64,000 nucleotides of DNA from Neoceratodus forsteri (lineage: Eukaryota; Chordata; Ceratodontiformes; Ceratodontidae). The first letter of the stretch is position 1. Each line of letters opens with the position of its first letter. The translations under genes and the position numbers were made by a program. The notes beneath the pieces were generated by a model. It saw only the letters and a program-made list of their open reading frames with translations. It did no database searches and had not been told where the DNA came from. Shown here one piece after another: positions 1-11,150 of this stretch. The DNA is taken from positions 1,242,385,001-1,242,449,000 of the forward strand of contig CM057452.1 of assembly GCA_016271365.2 (NCBI GenBank), given 5' to 3'.

Positions 1-17
1 CACGCTCCTGTTCCAAC

Positions 18-584
18 AAAATACTGCTCTATGCTGATGATGCAGTGATTCTAGCATCACACTCTGACCCACTCCTACTCCAAGGCATGCTGCAAAGCAC
101 CTTCCTCCAAACTGAAAAATGGTTCAATAACCATCGACTAGTCCTGAACCTGAAGAAAACAAAGTCTATGCTGTTCTCACATCGGCAAAACAGCGCCAAG
201 GACACTCCCCTTCTCATCACCACCAGCATGCTCCTCCCACTAGAACAGGTAACATCATATAAGTATCTGGGCATCACCTTTGACACAGGCCTTACATTCC
301 ACGCCCACCTAAAAGCCCTATCATCAGCCATGAACTCCAGGATCGGGCTCCTCTACCGCCATAAAGATTGCCTCCCAGAATCTGCCTTAAAATTAGCCAT
401 CACCTCATCTGTGTTGTCCCTGGCCTACTACGGACTTCCAATATATGTAGCAGCTGACCCCTCCTCCTTGTCAAAAGTCCAGACCTCTATTAACAAAGCC
501 TGTAGGCTCCTCACCGGTGCCCACAGCAGAACTCACACCTGTCTGTTATACTCCGCCGCTAACATACTCACTCTTGAGGAATGA
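18..584 (+). pseudogene. Reverse transcriptase fragment of the first LINE (YADD box to thumb)
   Basis: An open frame runs from about base 18 to a stop at 582. It begins KILLYADDAVIL, which is RT motif 5 with both catalytic aspartates intact. It then gives LNLKKTKSMLF and YKYLGITFD, the usual downstream palm and thumb blocks of jockey-type LINEs. The N-terminal half of RT lies outside the window. No autonomous protein can be made from this fragment. Confidence 0.8.
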
Positions 585-620
585 CTGAAATATCACACCT
601 GCCTACTGGCCAAAAAATCC

Positions 621-878
621 ATGTCTGGGCTATGCCCACCAGGGGTCTCTGCATCCCTGCAACTGGCTGTCCGGCCTTTGCCAACCCGTAACTCCACCAA
701 AGCCACCTTCCTAGTACCCAGGGCAAGGACCTCTCTCTGCCAAAGATCCTTTCATCATAAAGCCCCGGCCTGGTTTAACTCCCTTCCTGAGGCAATCACT
801 AAGATCCCTGGGATTGGCCGGTTCAAAATAGCCCTCTGTCAGCACATTATTGACAGCCAATGCTGTAAATGCCTGTAG
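621..878 (+). pseudogene. C-terminal LINE ORF2 fragment after an in-frame stop
   Basis: This continues the frame of the RT fragment upstream after a single stop codon at 582-584. The block FHHKAPAWFNSLPEAI is the conserved post-RT motif (usually A-P-x-x-W-N-S-L-P) of CR1/L2/Rex1 LINEs. The protein ends 85 residues later at a normal stop position before the 3' UTR. Confidence 0.7.
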
Positions 879-1117
879 TGGACCATAACCCTGTCTCATA
901 TAGCCCTATGCCCTCTGGGTCCCATAGACGACTGGGTGCTGGTACAATAGAACAACTGTAACAACGATGTTATATAATGACGCGTGTAACTCAACATATG
1001 TATGTACCTGTATAATGCTGCCTGTAACTCTACGTGTGTATTTATGTATCTCACCTGTATGTAACCACTGTCCTAAACCTCACTTAATTGTTGTCTCCCC
1101 CCACCCCATGACGAGGT

Positions 1118-1148
1118 ACCTTTGTAAACGAGTCCCTGACTCAAAGGT
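1118..1148 (+). other. Conserved LINE 3'-UTR stem-loop
   Basis: ACCTTTG pairs with CAAAGGT, and inside this GAGTC pairs with GACTC around a CCT loop. The same hairpin is at 17266-17295 in a second copy, where the inner stem is GAGCC with GGCTC, a compensated change. In several LINE groups a 3' hairpin is the RT recognition site, so that role is plausible here. Confidence 0.55.
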
Positions 1149-1190
1149 TGTAAAACTGATTATTTCAATAAATAAGAAAAAAAAAAAAAT

Positions 1191-2039
1191 TGCATTGAAT
1201 ATTCTTATTTTTTATAGATGATTTAGGGAGAGTCAATTTAGCACCAGACAAGCCCTCAGATATAGAAAAGAAGAAATCCTTGTTGAACTCCATCACCATT
1301 AATAAGATTGCCTTGCTTGTTCTACTCTGGATGATTTCTAGATCAGGATATGATGCAGGTTGAGGCTGAAAGAGGTCTATGCAAGGCTATAAATGGAAGA
1401 AAAAGTCTTATTTTTTGAAAGCCTCTCTGGCATTTTTTTTTGTTGCTTCTTGTTCTTTTGTGCTTACAGTTTCACATCTTAGTATCTCCCAGTTCACCCT
1501 TCCCAACTTGTGTAGGAATTTGCTTTCCTGGTTAATTTTGACAGTCAAAGGACCATAAGTATACTTACAACATTGTTATTACTGGATTTTTATGTGGCAC
1601 TTTAAACTTCATCTTCAAATAAATTACATTTCTCCAGTGAAAGCAACTTACTTGCCTTTTAAAGGCTTTGGATGACATACGGACATTTAAGTCAATTTGA
1701 AACTATTTTTTAAGACATGCATAATTTAGATGTTTGGTAAAGTTTTTTTTTTATTGTAGAATTAAAAATACATATAACAGTTAGTGTATGACCAGTACTG
1801 CATACATAGTGTGTTACTTGCACTTAGTTAACCCTTAGGCTGCTGACAGAATTAGAACGTGTAGAAATTTTGGACTGACATATCTGTCCGTGGCACAGCA
1901 AGAGTTAATAAGCCCCTAAGTTTTATTTTTTTAACTTTATTATCGTTCATGTGTTTAAAATGGTATGTACTACAACAGGAGTCACAACATGGGATATTAT
2001 TACTTCTCCAAATATAGAAAAGATTAAAAATAACTTACA
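1191..2039. other. Unassigned AT-rich intergenic stretch
   Basis: I see no long frame, no clear repeat boundary and no recognised element. It holds several short T runs and scattered stops in all frames. It may be decayed repeat or host spacer. Confidence 0.4.
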
Positions 2040-2603
2040 ATCAAGGGAATGAACAAATCAATGGAGGAACAACAACAGCACGAATTGAATAAATTCTTAG
2101 AAAAAAATAACATCTACACAAACTGGCATTAGAAATGTTGTTGACTCAGCAGATGATGTGAGAGAAGTGTATCATATACTGTATGTAGAACCTCCGAAGT
2201 AAATTTCAACATTGGAAAAGGTAACTGAGCTAGAGTATTCTGTTGATGCAATTTCTATTCACCCCATAGTTGCTGATAAAATAGATAACAGTGAATTAAA
2301 TGACACTAGCAGTTTTAACGGATATAAGCTCTGTATTTCTGATACAGAAGGTATTGTTTGACAAGTAAACTCAGAACCTGGTTCCATCAATAATGATTGA
2401 TCTCATGCAGATAACATTGTGGATCTTACTCAGGTTAAAAGTGCAGAATTGATCTTAGTGGTGTCAGATCTGAGTGACACTAAAAGTGGTCTGAGAAAAT
2501 TAGTCTCTTAAACCAATGAACTGGAGATATCCATGTGTCCAATAAAACAGCAAACACTCCTTTTAATGAGATAGGTAGAGACATTCTTTATTCCCCTAAT
2601 TTC
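2040..2603 (+). pseudogene. AT-rich coding-like remnant, left part (possible LINE ORF1)
   Basis: Long stretches read without stops on the plus strand, for example VTELEYSVDAISIHPIVAD, then NKTANTPFNEIGRDILYSP in a shifted frame near 2550. The frame is cut by the L1 at 2604 and resumes after it at 8444 as NLNLSSLRYDSIFKK, joined in phase through the target duplication. Similar Ser/Asn/Lys-rich text returns at 9330-9900 and 10960-11130. I do not recognise the family. An ORF1 of an AT-rich LINE or a dead host gene are both possible; stops and frameshifts show it is not functional. Confidence 0.35.
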
Positions 2604-3872
2604 TTTTTTTTTTCAAATTGTAATCTTTTATTTAGAAAGAAAACAGAGTTGAAGTACAAATACAGTCACATATGTTTCATAGCCATTGGTACAGATCAGG
2701 TTCCAAAAGAACAGTTTAGGACAGTAAAGACGGTTAAAAAAACAGATTCAGAAGCAAGAACTCTGGTAAATATAAATACATTTATCTGGAGCTTTCTAAA
2801 ACTATCAACCATCCCATATCCTTCCCCCCCCCTCCCTCTGCCATCAAGGGAATTATGATTCTCACATAAGTTCCTCTCCCAGAGATTGAAGTTCACATTA
2901 GTGAGTAGTATACCCATTGTAGATGAGTATGGATGGAATTCCAAAATGGAGTGACCTTAGGACAAATCCAAAGAATGTTATAAAGGGAACCAGGTTCCTG
3001 TTCACATCTGGAACATAAGTCGTCAGGCAGACGTCCCATCCCATGCAATCGCACCAGAGTATAATAAAGGTAATGAATAATATAGAATTGCATGAGGTGG
3101 TATCAGTTCCATCAGATAAAGCTGTACATATGTTTCCAGATATGGGGCCAGTTCCTTGGAGTTGAAGTCGGGGGAAGAACCTGATCCCAACCATTTATCC
3201 TAGTCCCCTCAATCCCATCCAGAAGTGTTTGCAGAGATCGGTAGTAATGTGACACTAAATGAGAGGTAGGAGCAGAGGATACTAACAGTTGTATTACATT
3301 ACTTACTGGATTTTCCACTGGCCAGAACCGAAATATTGCAGAAGCATGTGAGTAATTTGAAAATAATTAAAACAGGATGAGGCCGGTGAGTGAAACTTTT
3401 CTCTTGCTATCTAAAAGGGAAGCAGTTTGCCATCCACAGTCAGTTCTTAGACTGTTTCAACCCCCATATTGACCCAAAAGTGCCTAGATATAACCTGCCC
3501 TGCTATACACTAATTTGGATTTTCCACGAGGGGCTGAAGGGAGACCTTATTGAGGGAAACCTTCAAGAAGGCGCACAGTTGTGAGTGGGTTTATATAAAG
3601 GCCCCTAAGGGAGTATCTCGTAAAAGGAGGGGTAACTTCTTTCTGGATATTAAAGGAAGGGCCTTGAAATGTATACCAAACTTGGAACATAAGGAATGCT
3701 CTATATCTACCCATTCTGGGGTGTAATACTCCCCTTCTGATTGACCAAACCAATACGAGAGTCTACTAAAATGAAGAGCTAAATAACACCTATAAAAATG
3801 AGGGTCCTGCAGGCCACCATCCAGTTTGTTCCTTATGAGTTTGGAACATACCCTGCATTCTGTCTTACCTCA

Positions 3873-5053
3873 TCATAAGAAGGAAGCCAGGAGCCTATGG
3901 ACCTGGGCAAACCAGGACTGAGGGAGTGACCAATTATACAATTGTAGAGGATAAAGTATTTGGGGAAGAATATTCATCTTAATAACATTTAGTCTGCCCC
4001 ATAAAGATAAGGGGAGAAGGGACCAATGTTCGAGATCTACTTTAACACGGGAAATAATAGCATCTAGGTTGTAACATTTTAATCTATTGGGGGAAGTGCT
4101 AAGAAGAATTCCTAAGAATTTAAGTTTATCCTTCCGCCATGTTAGGCCTAAGTGACCTACTTCTGCTTTAAATGTTCGGTTATTAAGGGGCATAATTTCA
4201 GTCTTAGTAAGATTAACTTTATAGTTAGATAACTCCACAAACTGGGAAATTATCTGTAGCACTGCAGGGAGTGAGGTGGCTGGAGAGGAAAGAAGAAGCA
4301 AAATATCATCCTCATAAATGGAAAGTTTGAAATCTATATCGTTGATTAAAATACCAGTAACTCAGGGGGAGGAATTAATCTTCCTAATGAGGGGCTTTAG
4401 AAATAGATTAAATAAGATAGGAGATAAGGGACATCCCTGCCTGGTGCCCTGGTGCAAGGAAAAGGGCTGGAATAACGTACCATTACAGAGAACTCGAGCA
4501 GTTGGAGAGGAATACAAAACCTCGATCCATTGTATATATTCACCAGGAATGTTGAATCAAGGTAAAAGAGTGAACAAGTAGTCCCAAGATACCCTGTCAA
4601 AGCTTTCTCAGCATCCAGGGATATAAGTGCAGCAGCCAAGGGAAGATCCCTGGATGCTGAGAAAAGATATGAAATTCTCCGGAGATGGTCAGACGATAAT
4701 CTTCCTTTGATGAATCCAACCTGCTCTCTACTGATCAGTGATTCTCAGACTAGGCCGAGCCGGTTTGCAAGTATTTTAGCGAGGTTCTTAAAGTCTACAT
4801 TAATATGGGAAATTAGTCTATAATTAGTAACCAACAGAGGGTCACGTTCAGGTTTGGGAATGACCACAATGGAAGCAGAAGTCAGTGAAAAGTCAGAAAT
4901 GCCATATTCAGAAATGTAATTATACATGTTAAGGAGAATGTGTGCGATTTGTTCTTTAATGGCCATATACAAATTTGTGGTAAAGCCATTTGGGCCAGGT
5001 GCCTTATCCTTAGCAAGGGAATCAATTGCTTGAGAAATTTCTAAAAGTGTCAA
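3873..5053 (-). pseudogene. L1 ORF2 reverse transcriptase remnant with YEDD active site
   Basis: Motifs on the minus strand in order: KAPGPNGF and SIVVIPKPERDP with NYRLISHINVD (about 5000-4800), then YEDDILLLLSS at 4316-4290, then LTKTEIMPL and LSLWGRLNVIKMNILPQILY (to about 3950). The usual alanine of YADD is glutamate here; both aspartates remain. The palm section between 4745 and 4320 contains stops. This is a dead copy. Confidence 0.8.
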
Positions 5054-7345
5054 GGTGCTTTCAAAATTGCTTGTTGATACTCCATCAGTTGGGGGAGCTG
5101 GAGATCTTGCAGGAAAGACTCAAACTGAGCCAGATTGAAAGGGGTAGAAGGAGGGGTGCATAACTGTTGAAAAAAACTTCAGAAGGTTTATACTATATCT
5201 CGGGGAGATGTGACTAAGTGGCCAGAATGATCTCATATAGAGGGGATGATTTTGTCTGCCGCCTGAGATTTAAGATGGAGGGCCAGCAATTTCCCCGCTT
5301 TTTCCCCTTGATCAAAATATTTTACTTTTGAACTCAATATCATATGTTCCGCCTTCTCCACTAAGAGCTTATTATACTGAAATATAAGTTGCTCTAACAT
5401 CTCCCCCTCTGCTGGAGGGGAGGATGTCGATATACTTGCCTCTAGGGTTCGATTTGGGAAATCAAAGAGGTTAGGATTGTTGAGGTTTGTTTCTTGCACC
5501 TCCATGATATTTATTAACTTCTCCTCTAAGTGCACACTTTAAGGCACCCCACAATATGTTAAGTTTAAGTATTGAAGGGGCATTAAATGTCATAAAGTTG
5601 GTAATAAACTGTTGAATATACTGTAATGAGTCCTGGTGTTTGAGCAGCTGGTTATTAAAGATCCATACCTTATCTCTAGATAAAGAGGGGACTAAGTTTA
5701 GTTGAAGAAAAACTGGATGGTGATCTGAAAGAACCTTAGAGGAGTAGTAACATAAAGTTACACCAGATAAATTATTGGAATCCAACAAAAAATAGTTGAT
5801 CCATGACAGAGAATTGTGTGAGATGGAATGAAAGGAACACTGTCGACTAAATGGGTTAAGGGTTCACCAAGGGTCCACCAAGCCAGTTAATATCATAAAT
5901 TTGTGGAGGGCTATCTGACAAGGTGATAAAGCTTGATGGGGGACCCTGAATTTATCCAAGACATTGCACTGAACCAGATTTCAGTCTCCTCCAATGAGCA
6001 TAGGTAGGGAACACCATGGAGACAAAACCGACATGAGGTTAGTGAAAAACCCCAGGTCTTTGAGGTTGGAACCATATAGAGCCCCTAAGACCACCTCCAG
6101 ATGGCCTAACAGAGCTCTAATAAAACCAAAATATCCATGGGGTCAGACATTTCATGAAGGAAGTGGAATTGGATTCTCCTGGCCAGTAAAATGGCCACCC
6201 CTCTACTACCAGTGCCAAATCCCACCCCAAAGGTATGACCTACCCAGGATCTCCTAAACAGGTGGGTCTGAGAAGGTGGCAAATCAGTCTCTTGTATGAA
6301 TGCAATGCAATTTGCAACTTGTTTAAATGTAGGAGAATCTTGGTCCATTTAGAGGGGTATGTGCTCCTTTCACATTCCAGGTACAAAATTTAAAGGCCAA
6401 AATGTTCGAGATATGCACAAGATAAAGGGCATCTGTAATATCTGCAGTAAGATCTGGGGACAAAATGCATATAAATATAAATTCCCTCTGGTGGCACCAT
6501 CCACCCCCCCACACACTCGCTCCCTCTTGTTATTTTCGTCAACAATTCCTAGAGGCAAGAAAAAAAAGAATCCAATTACAAACCATAGAATTAAATCCCA
6601 ACCCATCCCCCTTCCTCACACATAGCCGAAAATTAAACTGTATGCAAAAAGTAACCATCCTTGTGAAAAAGAGTTTACACTACCCCTCCCATCCCCAACA
6701 CTCTGGTGCATGAAACTCTTCTCCCCCATAGTTAAATGCCCCAACCTTCCTGTCACCCCCCTCAAAAAACACCATTATTTAAAATAGAACAAGAACATAC
6801 TATAACAACCCTTAGAAACCCATATTACCAGCCCATAACAAATTTGATAGAACAAATACTGGAGAAGGCAAATAGAGAAGGAACATATAAAACTGTACTA
6901 AATTCTACTAGCAACTGCTATCTATTAAAACTTGGTTGAGTCATTGGTAAAGTCCCTTAGTACATGAAAGCTAGATATTATCCAGACAGGTCCTCTGCAA
7001 AGTGTAAGGCTCCCCCTGCTATATTTTGCAGCTAGAGGGTGACCAGGAGTTAAGTCTGGGAAGCAGTTTGATCTCATTGAGGGCTGCAAACTGATTTCAG
7101 GTTCCGACGATACACCGTAGCTCCTCTTACCTCTTGAATAACATCCTGGATTGGTGCAGCACGCCAGACACTCCACAGTTAGCTTAGAGACAGCTATAAT
7201 ACAGTCTCACAATACTTGGGGGGGGGGCTCAGAAACAAAACCAAACAAAAATATTTAAACCAGGTCCACAGTACTAATAGCTCACAGGAGGCCAAGGGAA
7301 TTGGTCATATACTGTAGGCTCAGTACCTCTTTTTACATATACCCC

Positions 7346-8294
7346 TTAAGGAATGACCTGATTACCAAATGCAAGGACTGATGTTTCAGCGGTCTCAAAA
7401 TAAGTCTGGCAGGCATTTCTTGAGATCTGATGTGGCTTCCTCCATGGTGTCATAAGAACGCCATTGGTCTTGCAGTAAAATCTGGAGCCAGGCCGGGTAC
7501 TGCATTCTGAAATGGATCCCCGTGGCGATGATTTTGGTAACAACTGAATGAAAAGCCACCCGCTTCTGCCATGTGCCCGCAGGCCGGTATTGTGTCAGTC
7601 ATAGTTTTGTACCCTCCCAGAAAATATCCTTTAACTCCTTAGTCTTCTGCAATATAAATTGTTTATCTAAGAAATTTAGGAGTTTCAACATAAACGGCTG
7701 GGGAGGATTGCTAGTCTTGGGTTTAGGTAGCAGTGACCTATGCCCCCTTACCACCACATATGTTGGACCATTCAGTGAGGGGCCTGCCACCCTTTACAAG
7801 AATTGTTGTGCAAACAGGATCAGAGTCATTCCTTCTTCTCCTTTGGGCAAGCCAAAAATGATTAAATTGTTTTGTCAGCTGCACCCTTCTAAATATTCTA
7901 GCTTCTCTTCTAGCTTACTGATTCTTGTTCACAGGGCCACAGTGTCTTTTTCCAACCTATCTCTCCAGTTCTCTAAAGAAAAAGCTCAGGCTGCCACGTC
8001 CCCTACTCGCCTGCCCAATTCACCCAAGTCAGAGCGGACAATTTTAACTTTGATTGTAAGCTCCTGTATCGCATTTGTGAGGGGTTCCAGAGCTTGTAGG
8101 AGTCTGTCTTCCATTAAGGGGGAGAGGTGCTGAAGTAACCATAGAAATCCATCCCGAGCCTCTAGCTTGGGCCTTGGACCACTTTGCTTGTTTGTTGGGT
8201 GTCTCCGGCGGGGTATGTTTCGGGGCTGCTTGACACATCTCCACCTTGGACATAATGCGATTTTCCACAAGTATGGCTCCCAGTTCAGATGCAA
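7346..8294 (-). pseudogene. L1 ORF1 remnant (coiled coil, RRM and C-terminal domain)
   Basis: On the minus strand the order matches L1 ORF1p. First comes a heptad-rich stretch (MEDRLLQALEPLTNAIQEL, about 8130-7990). The conserved block GHRSLLPKP with PFMLKLLNFLDKQFILQK follows at about 7740-7640. A C-terminal part with MTPWRKPHQISRN lies at 7560-7346. The pieces sit in different frames, so at least two frameshifts have occurred. In the family this protein is an RNA-binding trimer that packages the element RNA. Confidence 0.7.
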
Positions 8295-8443
8295 AAGTCC
8301 CTTTGGAAATACTGGATAAGGTAGGCTGCTTCAAGAGGGTTTTAAAATGATAAAGTAAGTTATTTAAAGTAACAAGGAGAAGGAGTGCCAGAGGGGAGCT
8401 AGAGGGGTCTAGAGCATCACATGACTCCTTTTCCCCTAATTTC

Positions 8444-8640
8444 AATCTGAATTTGAGTTCACTGAGATATGATTCCATTTTCAAAAAAGTAGATATAATA
8501 AAATTAGAACAAAGAAATTCAATTATCCCAAAAACATCTCTGACTAATCAACCATTAAATTTATTAATGATCCCTTTAAAGAACATGTGGTCATTCTTGA
8601 AAACTTGTAGGTGCTCAAGGAGGAGATTCAGAATGGGACC
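8444..8640 (+). pseudogene. AT-rich coding-like remnant, right of the L1
   Basis: Directly after the L1 target duplication the frame continues as NLNLSSLRYDSIFKKV and reaches about 8620 without a stop. It joins in phase to the coding-like sequence ending at 2603. This supports the L1 having landed in an open frame. Product unknown. Confidence 0.35.
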
Positions 8641-9310
8641 TATCCATGATTGGGCAAGTGGTATGTGCTATATACACACTGAACTCTCACTAGTTCACAC
8701 CGTGCAGCATGAAATACCCTGTCCACCTATCTGCAGCTCCACCCCATAGGCACATAGAAGCATGGAAGGCACAGGGGCAGAATGCAGGCAGGGTCAAGGA
8801 TGCCATCAGGCATTCAGTCAGATTCCTGTTCTGCTTGAAGAGTTGATTCACAGCTCTGGGCTGTTCAGGTGCATTGTGGACAGAGCACACCTCTGTACCA
8901 GCTAAGGCACAGGCAGGATGGTTGAGTGCTGTCAGGGAGCTCCTCACCATGACCGCATGCCAGGAGGGCTGGGGGCTGCTTTAATAGTGTCAGCACTGTG
9001 TACATCAGATCACCTCCTACCAGCTGGAGGGGGAATGTAAGGGCTATGGCAGCAGGCCAGCAGTCATATTCTGTGGCCCCTTTGCCAGCACTCTACACCT
9101 TAATACGTGGTATAGCCCAGCCCCCTTTCTGTCCATGCACACAGCATCTGTCACTGAATGGGGAGCCAGTTTAGAATGGGAATGGTACCCTTCAGTGAAT
9201 GCCATGACGATCTGACCAGACCCCAATGTATGACTGTTCTTCTTAAGGAAATGTACATGCCATGGATATGCAGCATGTAGGCATAGTATATAGGCCCTGA
9301 TATGCATACA
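8641..9310. other. Unassigned insert of higher GC between AT-rich remnants
   Basis: Composition rises sharply in GC relative to both sides, and the AT-rich coding-like text stops at its left edge and returns after about 9330. That pattern suggests an inserted element, but I find no terminal repeats or target duplication by eye. Short frames on both strands look like noise. Confidence 0.35.
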
Positions 9311-9317
9311 AATAAAA

Positions 9318-9940
9318 TTGGAAACCACATCATTATTAAAAAAAATTAAAAATGGTAATAGGAATTATCAGTCTCCTAATTCACAAAGCAAAACAGGCCA
9401 GGTAGATACTTTAATTCAAGCTGAGAATAAGCTAATACCAAAGACAACTAACAGAGGTACTGTAGCTAAACTAACCCCCTTGTTTGAGATTCTGTCAACA
9501 AAGTAAGATACAGTAATTGAATTCATTGATGCTGCACAAAATATAGAACAGTGGACTTAAAAAAAAAAGGTCAAAATGGATTTTTACAGGAAATAAATGT
9601 AAAAGAAAGTAAAAAAGTAAAGCAGTCAGTGATGTCATCATAATAAAAAATAGAAACAAGAGATGAACTTCAACAAAATATTGAGAAAGAGACACAGAGT
9701 ATGGAGAATGGTTCTTCCCCTGAGCATGAGTTAGCAAAAGAGAATGTGATAGAAAATTCATGATTAGAACAAGGAATACGAATTTCTAGCAAACATGATC
9801 AGCAAACTCAAGTAGCAGTACATACTGCAGGAAATATTCTACTGGTTCAGTACATGGACCAAAATTCAAATAAAGGGATCAAGATGCATATACAGTATAT
9901 CGATTAGAGGACTTAACTTGATCAAAAGTGACCCTCAATG
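9318..9940 (+). pseudogene. AT-rich coding-like remnant, third segment
   Basis: The plus strand reads NGNRNYQSPNSQSKTG and later TVIEFIDAAQNIEQW and TRDELQQNIEKETQSMENG with interrupting stops. Low GC and Gln/Asn/Ser/Lys-rich text match the segments at 2040-2603 and 8444-8640. Probably one decayed source split by insertions; identity unknown. Confidence 0.3.
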
Positions 9941-9944
9941 TGAA

Positions 9945-10945
9945 TGGTTATTTATTTATTTAAAATTGGTAACCAAGAGAGGTATGTTGAGTTGAGGCTC
10001 ATTTCCAGGTGTGACCCAGGGGAAGGAGAGAAGGCCAATTACAAACAAACTATATCTAGTCAGGTGATGTGGTTATGAGTACAACATAAAGAGCACACGT
10101 TGAGTGCAATGCAGACAGAATAGCAAAACATTGCTCATGGAGGACAAAAGAATCAGCATACAAATTATCCATGTAAACCTGGCAATCTCAGAGTGCATAG
10201 TGCCACAGTGAAGGGACACTGAACCAGATCTGAAAGTAGGAGTCAAAACAGGTTGATAAACTTCATTGAGGTTGCCAGGACTATGAGGTTAAATGGGAAG
10301 GGGGAAGTAGGGGTGGTCAAAGGCCAGGCAAGGGAATGGAAGGATGGTGGGGGGGGGGAGGCATTAAAGCTGGCATCTAATGGAGGGAAGGGAGGGAGAG
10401 AGACAAATGGAGGAGGATATCTGGATCCGGAAGGAGAAGAGGTGGTATGAGCAAGCAGAGTTCCCAGCTGAGAAATGAGGGTGGGGGAAGGTGAATATGC
10501 ACAGTTCTCTTGAATGCAGGGAGTGGTAGTAGGAGGGGATAGGGTAGGGTTGAGGAGGTGGGATAAGTATGAGGGGAGGGACCTGAACCAGCATTTAGAG
10601 ATGAGGGATGCACAGTGGAACTGGTAATGTGAGGGGAGAATGAGGATGGATAGGGAGGAGTAAAAGGATCAGTGGTGAGTACAAAATCGTGAGTTGGTAG
10701 CAAAGCAGCAGAAGACATTGCAGAGGGTGTCCAGTCTGGCAAGGGAGGTAGAAGGGGTGGTGCCCTAAACCACATCTACATAGTTGAAAGCCAGGACAGC
10801 CATTTTGGAGCCCAGTTCCCAGTGGTCCTGGGGGGAAAAGCAATCCTTATTGTGGTACAGGGCACCACGTTTGGGGTGGAGTTTGGCATGCATGGCATCA
10901 ATGTGGGAAGAGAATTCAAGCCTGTTATCTACCCACACTATGAGG
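9945..10945 (-). mobile_element. 3' part of an L2/Rex-like LINE, inverted
   Basis: The left end carries a TTTATTTATTT tail (AAATA-type repeats in element sense) followed by GGTAACCAAGAG. The same arrangement, TTTATT repeats then GTAACTGG, opens the inverted LINE pieces at 27885 and 38722. The right part (10860-10940) also parallels 28890-28950 in sequence and spacing. The middle, 10250-10700, is purine-rich with long proline/serine frames on the minus strand that I regard as 3' UTR. AT-rich coding-like text resumes at 10965. Confidence 0.5.
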
Positions 10946-11150
10946 TGTTTAATTTTAATATTTAATGAATATGGATTTGTTCAATAGTTCTCAAACCGAC
11001 ATTACATTCAGAAACTGTACATTGGAAGATCAGCTGTTGGCAAACAGTTATACATTAGATTCTGTAAATCTTTTTCTAGTTGATGTCCAGTCTACAAATA
11101 AAAAAATGGGCCTGCTGATGCAGCAGTTGCACTACCACCTACGATACTGA
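10946..11150 (+). pseudogene. AT-rich coding-like remnant, fourth segment
   Basis: An open stretch reads NMDLFNSSQTDITF and later LANSYTLDSVNLFLVDVQS. Composition matches the remnants at 2040-9940. It follows directly after the LINE 3' part, as expected if that LINE had inserted into the same source sequence. Confidence 0.3.

Larger units (their letters stand above)
1..1190 (+). mobile_element. Jockey-superfamily LINE, 5'-truncated by window edge (RT C-terminal half, 3' UTR, poly-A)
   Basis: The element enters the window inside its reverse transcriptase. The catalytic YADD box is at 30-41, followed by palm and thumb text such as YKYLGITFD and NKACRLLTGA to a stop at 582-584. The same frame reopens to 878 with the LINE C-terminal signature HKAPAWFNSLPEAI. 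The 3' UTR ends in AATAAATAAG and a run of A at about 1176-1189. A 31-base hairpin in the 3' UTR (1118-1148) is shared with the LINE at 15495-17330, so the two are one family. The frame carries one stop and no start, so it is a dead copy. Clade within CR1/L2/Rex1 is not resolved by eye. Confidence 0.85.
2604..8430 (-). mobile_element. Near-complete L1-clade (Tx1/L1-like) LINE, inverted
   Basis: The element is flanked by the 13-bp target duplication TTCCCCTAATTTC at 2591-2603 and 8431-8443. Its 3' end is at the left, marked by T10 at 2604-2613. Read on the minus strand, ORF1 lies at about 8290-7340, then the ORF2 endonuclease (about 6550-5700, with SQTHLFRRSWVG and SDHHPVFLQL), linker (YFDQGEKAGKLLALHLK), reverse transcriptase (KAPGPNGF, NYRLISHINVD, YEDD at 4305-4316) and a C-terminal Cys motif (LCSRCEQEPGS, about 3020). 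Length 5,827 bp is close to full for this clade. Frameshifts and stops inactivate both ORFs. The implied nick TTTC/AA is one base from the L1 consensus TTTT/AA. Confidence 0.9.

Noticed and set aside
10253..10843. Proline/serine-rich frames up to 132 codons
   Set aside because: They come from a purine-rich strand (GGGAGGGAGAG-type) in a LINE 3' region; low-complexity composition alone explains the absence of stops.
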